Shown here: positions 58,775 through 64,000 of the stretch, piece after piece
Layout of the letters: each line of letters begins with the position of its first letter
Numbering within the stretch: the first letter of the stretch is position 1
NCBI GenBank assembly: GCA_025084515.1
Contig: JAJAGP010000933.1
Span: 62,001 to 126,000, forward strand
Length of the DNA stretch: 64,000 nt
From: Ancistrus triradiatus
Taxonomy: Eukaryota > Chordata > Actinopteri > Siluriformes > Loricariidae
Direction of reading: 5' to 3'
Notes under the pieces: model-generated
What the model saw: the letters and a program-made list of their open reading frames with translations, nothing else
Databases searched by the model: none
What the model was told of the DNA's origin: nothing
Position numbers and translations under genes: made by a program

Positions 58775-60978
58775 GTACTGAATTTTAATCTCGTCATTAA
58801 GTACACAGGAAGAGTCTCATGGGATTTGGTTTGGAGTTTTATGTTTGGGTAGTGAATGTAAAAAGGTGTTGGCACCCCTGGCCAGGAGTCATGATTTTCT
58901 AAAGAAAAAGAAACTTTACATCCTCTGGAGGGAAGAAATGTAAATGTGAAACATAAAAATATTTAAATAAAAATAAAACTTGCAGAAGTCTGCAAAAGAA
59001 TCACTTTCAGCCCCGGACAGTTCTTACAAAGCCTAAGAAATATGTACAGACCCGACTGCTGGGGTGGGGCAGCGGTCTAATATGTTAACAAACTACCACA
59101 TAGACCCGAGTTTGAGTCCCAGTGGTGCCTTCTGGCCAGGTCGAGTGTCACATGCAAACACAAAACTGTGTCTAAGATAGAAGAGGTCGGTCATGTGATC
59201 ATTACCCGACTCTGCATCCGCCACGCCTAACTGGCCCTAACAGCGCTGTTAAAATCCCTTTAGCACGATCCCCATAAAATCCCCTACAGGATCGTCAGGA
59301 GGTGCAGCAATGAAATGAGGTGGAAAATAAACAGCACACTACATTTCATTTCATCACCTTGGGCTGTTTGGTTGTTTGCACTGGGTAATGAAATTCAGGC
59401 TGCACGGGAGAAGCTTTGGTCCACCAGACCTGAGTGGAGCAGCTGCTGCTCGGCTCTGTTTTTACCTGCATTATTAATGGAGCACGTGTCAAATCACGAT
59501 CACTTTCCTTCTAGAGCAAATCTTTTTCTCGGTGCAAACCTGCTTTCTAGGAATCCAGCTTTTAAAGGTCACCACTATATCCTGTAACGGTACCGCCTCA
59601 GTCGAGCTCGATCACAGGGACGGCTGCCCTGATGAGCAATAGCTGAGTGTGAGTGTGTGAAATTCACCCAGAACAGGGCGTCTCACTGGGCAGTACAGGA
59701 GTCAGGCTGAGTGATCGCCCTGTATAGTGCGACAGGAAAAGTGGTGCCAAGATGGCACCTCAAAGAAAGGAATTATTTCAAAATGGAGCTCACAACAAAA
59801 GAAGATTTGGACTTCGACTCATTCTTTAATTCTCAATCTTTTCTCTTCAGATTTTTCTTTAGTTTTACTTTCTCTTTTCGTTGTTTCCTCTTTTCTTAAC
59901 TTTCTGTTTTCTCAGTTTTCTCTCTTCTCAGTTTTCTGCTTTCATTTTTTTTTTCTTTCTCAATTTTCCCTTTTTTCAGTATGTTTCTCAATTGTCTTTT
60001 CTCAGGTTTTTATTTTCTTAATTTTCTCAGTTTTGCCCTTCTCAATTTTTTTGATCGGTTTTCTCATTTTGTAGCTTTCTCTTTTCATTTGTCTTGTTTC
60101 TTAATTTTCTCTTGTCTGTTTTTTTTTCTCAGTATTCAGTTTTCTCTTTTTGTAGTTTTCTTTTTTGCAATTTTCATTTCAGTTGCATTTCTGCCTTCTT
60201 ATTTCTCTAGTTTCTGTTTTCCCAGTTTTTAGCTTTCATTGTTCTTAACTGTTTTCTCTCTTTCTGTTTTCTCATTTCTCAGTTTTCAGTTTTCCTTTCT
60301 TAATTTTGTTTCTTAGTGTCTCCGTTTTCCCTTTGCTTAGTCTTCAGTTTTCTTTTCTCAGTGCTCTCTTTTTCTCCGTTTTCTCTTTTCTTAGTTTTCC
60401 TTTTTCAGTTTTGTCACGGACAAATAACACTCTGACATACCGTACTGACAAAACCTCTACAAAAGTGTAGCCATGCACAACGTCATTGCCTTGTCTTACA
60501 TTGGCTGTCAAGCAGATTCAAGGAATTTGGGGCTGATTAGCCTGAAGAATGGGAAAGCCTGGGAAATGTCGCTCTCTGTATATATCCATATCTGTTCAAA
60601 AATGGAGGTATGGAATGACGTTGGGAAGAAATATCACACCCGAAGGTCCCTCTGGTACCTATAAAATGTCCCTGTTCTTACATTACCTTGCGCATAACCT
60701 TCTAGTCACCATCACTGTAACAGAACACCATGCTTTGTAATGACGCTGTATTGTAAACCCAAACCACGATCCAAGGTTCTCAGAGGTCTCCTTCTTCTAC
60801 AGCTTTACAGTTTATGAATTTTAAGGATCTTGGTTGGTCTTTGAGAGCTTTTGCAGTTTAACCTCTCTGAAAAATGAAGTTAAGCTCAATTTATGATCTC
60901 TACTCACCAGTACATGTATGATGATTTGGAGGAGTTACTACAGCTGTTTGAAAGCTATATTTTAAGCGTCGCTCCATA
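58775..60978. other. prex2 intron 10, left part
   Basis: Besides the SINE relic near 59,060-59,135 and the pyrimidine tract at 59,815-60,415, nothing is recognised. I searched for the next DEP exon (EFVSWLLEIGE) without success. Confidence 0.5.
59815..60415 (+). repeat. Pyrimidine minisatellite-like tract (TTTTCTCAGTTTTCTC)
   Basis: About 600 bp in which TTTTCTCAGTTTTCT-like units recur with irregular spacing. Almost all purines are confined to CAG or AAT/AAC spacers on the plus strand. The Phe/Ser-rich open frames across it are artefacts. Confidence 0.88.
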
Positions 60979-62143
60979 CAATGGTACTTGAAAGTTTGTG
61001 AACCCTTTAGAATGTTCTCTTTCTGCATAAATATGACCTAAAACATCAGATTTTCACACAAGTCCTAAAAGTAGATAAAGAGAAGTCAGTTAAACAAATG
61101 AGACAAAAATATTATACTTGGTAATTTATTTATTGAGGAAAATGATCGAATATTACATATTAGTGAGTGGCAAAAGTATGTGAACCTTTGCTTTCAGTAT
61201 CTGGTGTGACCCCCCTGTGCAGCAATAACTGCAGCTAAACGTTTTCTGTAACTGTTGATCAGTCCTGCTCACCGGCTTGGAGGAATTTTAGCCCATTCCT
61301 CCGTACAGAACAGCTTCAGCTCTGGGATGTTGGTTCTGGGATGTTGGTTCAACTCTGGGATGTTTCACATTAACTGCTCACTTCAGGTCCTTCCACAACA
61401 TTTCGATTGGATTAAGGATTTTTGACTTGGCCATTCCAAAACATGAACTTTATTCTTCTGTAACCATTCTTTGGTAGAACGACTTGTGTGCTTAGGGTCG
61501 TGGTCTTGCTGCATGACCCACCTTCTCTTGAGATTCAGTTCATGGACAGATGTCCTCACATTTTCTTTTACAATTTTCTGATATAACTCAGAATTCATTG
61601 TTCCATCAATGATGGCAAGCCGTCTTGTCCAGGTGCAGCAAAACAGGCCCAAACCATGATACTACCACCACCATGTTTCACAGATGGGATAACGTTCTTT
61701 TGCTGGAATGCAGTGTTTTCCTTTCTCCAAACAATCTGTCTGATTGTGGATTGGTGGAGTTCAAACTGTTTAGAGATGGTTTTGTAACTTTTTTCCAGCC
61801 TGATGAGCATCAACAACTTTAAAATTTAAATAAAACAGGGTGTCCACTCACACCTGATTGTCATCCCATTGATTGAAAACACCTGACTCTAATTTCACCT
61901 TCAAATGAACTGCTAATCCTAGAGGTTCACATACTTTTGCCACTCACTAATATGTAATATTGGATCATTTTTCTCAATAAATAAATGCCCAAGAATAATA
62001 TTTTTGTCTCATTTGTTTAACTGGGTTCTCTTTATCTACTTTTAGGACTTGTGTGAAAATCTGATGATGTTTTAGGTCATATATATATATATATATGCAG
62101 AAACATAAATTCTAAAGGGTTCACAAACTTTCAAGCACCATAC
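60979..62143 (-). mobile_element. Tc1-like transposon, family 1, degraded copy
   Basis: The left end CAATGGTACTTGAAAGTTTG and the right end TTTCAAGCACCA are recognisable, with TA before the left end. Minus-strand transposase fragments include RRLAIIDGTMNSELYQKIVK, the second catalytic block WVMQQDHDPKHTSRSTKEWL, and SYKTISKQFELHQSTIRQIV near the N-terminus. The first catalytic-Asp region and parts of the DNA-binding domain are deleted. Confidence 0.88.
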
Positions 62144-64000
62144 TAGGTACAGTGACAGAGCATTTCCAGCCAAAAACTCCAATTCACAGAGCTTTTAAAA
62201 CATGAATCAGCAGTTCAACAGTGTCAAGATGAGGATGAAACTGATTTCAGTGCTGGTGATTGACGCAGAATGGAGTAGAATGAACTTCAGCTTGTTTCAT
62301 CAGGTATCAGACAGTGTGATTAAACCTGACTGCACCTCTGAAGTCTGCATTAAGGATGTTCACTTTTCACGAAGCTGCTCAAACCTATTCCCATCAAACA
62401 CGTGAACCTGAACATCACAAAAAGAAAAAGAAACATTCGCAATTTTGGTGCACCAGAGCCCTTCAGAACATGCCAGATGCACATTTTCAGAATTTTCTAA
62501 TAAGATGTTTACAGTTCATTCACTGCATGTTGTTTAAAAGTTGCTTTCTGTGATGATTTGCTGAAGGTCCAAAGTCCAGTTTTAGCTTCATTTAACCTGC
62601 CCATGGTCGGGGGTGTTGGTTTTGGAGCCTTTCCCGGGAATTCATTGGCTGTAAAAGCACTCCCTGGACCATCGTATCCATCGGACCTTAATGTCACAGT
62701 CTCTGAGTCATGCTGAGTCACGTCGAGCTTCCCTGAACGAGGCCAGTCCAGTTACTGAACACATTTCTATTTTGGTATAGCTGCAGATATTCATGCTGTA
62801 CGATAAATAATGTTTCTTGTGAAATCTGCACTCTCATGATGGATCCTGATTAAAAACACGTTGCTTTTTGGCTCAGAGGTGCTTTTTTTTGGATCTCACA
62901 TCCTCCTCGTCTGAAGTGGAGAGCTATTTTTATCCCTCTGCTTTATGCCCATGTCTTTGTTGGCGATACAAAATGTTGAGTCATTACAAAGCAGAGGGTT
63001 TTGGAGGTGCAGGTCAGGTCAGCAGTTGTTCAGCAGATTTGATTTGGCCGTAGTTCATGTCATTTGACCTACACGTTTAAAATGTCGGGAATTTAATTGT
63101 TATAATTTAACTGTTATAGATGTTTGCTTTCATGTTCTTTACAGTGAAAAACACTCAATTATTTATTTCAAAATCCTTATGCTTTTTTGTGTAATGTGAT
63201 AACTGATTTAGTCTCAGCTTCATTGCAGTCAAACCGCATTATCTGAGTGTGGTTTGGATAACGAATGTTCAGTTAGCCCGAGCCTTTCCATTATTTCAGA
63301 AGGGGAAGTCCGTACCTCGTTCCTGTATGCTCTTTCAGTGACATCAGCTTATTTTATGGTCAGATGGAGATCTTATTCATTTCTTACATTTCCATTCCCT
63401 TCCTTTTCTTTTGACTTTCTCCTTGTTTATTTTCTTGCTTTTTTCACTTTATACTTATTTTCTTTTCCTATGGAATTTTCCTGTTTCTTTCTTTTTCTTT
63501 CTTTCTTTCAGGATTGTTTTTTTTCTTTTCTTGTCCCTCTCTTTTTCTATTTTTCTTCTTTCCTTTTTTTACTTTACAAACTGGAAATCACAGTTGCAAA
63601 TTTTAGTTTGTTTCTTGTATTTGGTTTTATCTTTCTTACATAGATCCTCTTTCTGAACTTCTATTTGACTGTCTTTCTTCTTTCTTTTTTTCTTTCTTTC
63701 TTTCTTTCTTGCAATTAATCCTTGCTTATTTTCTTGTTTTTCTTTTTTACTCATTTTATTTTCCTTTGGAAAATTTTCTTTCTTTCTTTCTTTCTTGTTT
63801 TTTCTTTTCTTGTCCCACTCTCACATTACTTCTTGTCCTTTTGCCACACAAACAGAGGCCAGAACAAGATAGAGACTATCCCATAAGGAATAATGGATAT
63901 AGAGCTTTTGTTATCAGAGTGTTCATTAATAACGGGGTTTGATTTGAGTTAACTGGTAGGTTATTAAGCTTTATTTAAGAGTGTCGTGGTCTAACCAGTT
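62144..64000. other. prex2 intron 10, right part
   Basis: No exon or transposon was recognised. From about 63,380 the plus strand becomes pyrimidine-rich. Confidence 0.5.
63450..63830 (+). repeat. (CTTT)n-rich pyrimidine tract
   Basis: Several runs of TTTC/CTTT tetranucleotides (63,487-63,515; 63,675-63,712; 63,776-63,800) are embedded in pyrimidine-rich DNA. Phe-rich open frames here are compositional. Confidence 0.9.

Noticed and set aside
59711..60232. Overlapping Phe/Leu/Ser-rich open frames resembling membrane segments
   Set aside because: They come from the TTTTCTC repeat tract. Hydrophobicity is a by-product of T-rich codons.
63254..63656. 129-codon Phe-rich open frame
   Set aside because: It lies in the (CTTT)n tract; compositional artefact.

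Overview
The window is vertebrate nuclear DNA, most likely from a ray-finned (teleost) fish. It is AT-rich and has long introns with GT/AG junctions. It carries fish-type Tc1 transposons and tRNA-derived SINEs with the fish 3' module (GGATAAGGGCGTCTGCTAAATG), many microsatellites and one 100-N scaffold gap. The repeat style would fit an otophysan such as a catfish or characin, but that is only a guess.

Two protein-coding genes can be supported, arranged head to head. On the minus strand, about 4.3-13.3 kb, lie the first two coding exons of a carboxypeptidase A6-like gene (cpa6): a signal peptide plus the start of the propeptide. The rest of that gene would lie beyond base 1. On the plus strand, from 23,649 to beyond the right edge, lie the first ten coding exons of prex2, a PIP3- and G-beta-gamma-dependent Rac guanine-nucleotide exchange factor. 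They encode about 407 residues: the whole DH domain, the PH domain and the first residues of the DEP domain. The roughly 10.4 kb between the two start codons holds no gene I can support and must contain both promoters. The same divergent CPA6/PREX2 pair exists on human chromosome 8q13.2, so this is an old syntenic block.

Layout. 1-4.3 kb: downstream cpa6 intron with a decayed Tc1 copy. 4.3-13.2 kb: cpa6 intron 1 with several MITE-like repeats and a SINE. 13.2-13.45 kb: cpa6 exon 1 and a CpG-rich promoter candidate. 13.5-23.2 kb: intergenic DNA rich in small inverted-repeat elements. 23.65 kb: prex2 exon 1, preceded by two short upstream ORFs. 23.8-39.5 kb: prex2 intron 1, with the assembly gap inside a Tc1 copy. 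39.5-58.8 kb: exons 2-10. 58.8-64 kb: intron 10, with a Tc1 relic and long pyrimidine tracts.

Most of the remaining sequence that can be explained is transposon debris. There are four copies of one Tc1 family, two copies of a second Tc1 family, at least six copies of one SINE family (plus 3' tail fragments), three copies of a 500-bp TA-flanked MITE, three copies of a longer family with ends like ACCCCAAATCAGAAAAAGTTGGGAC, and a LINE 3' fragment. I found no CRISPR array, rRNA, true tRNA or operon-like structure, and nothing I would call a new molecular system. The most useful observations concern transposons lying against prex2 splice sites, opposed Tc1 copies in one intron, the upstream ORFs, and one unidentified open frame at 32.8-33.15 kb.
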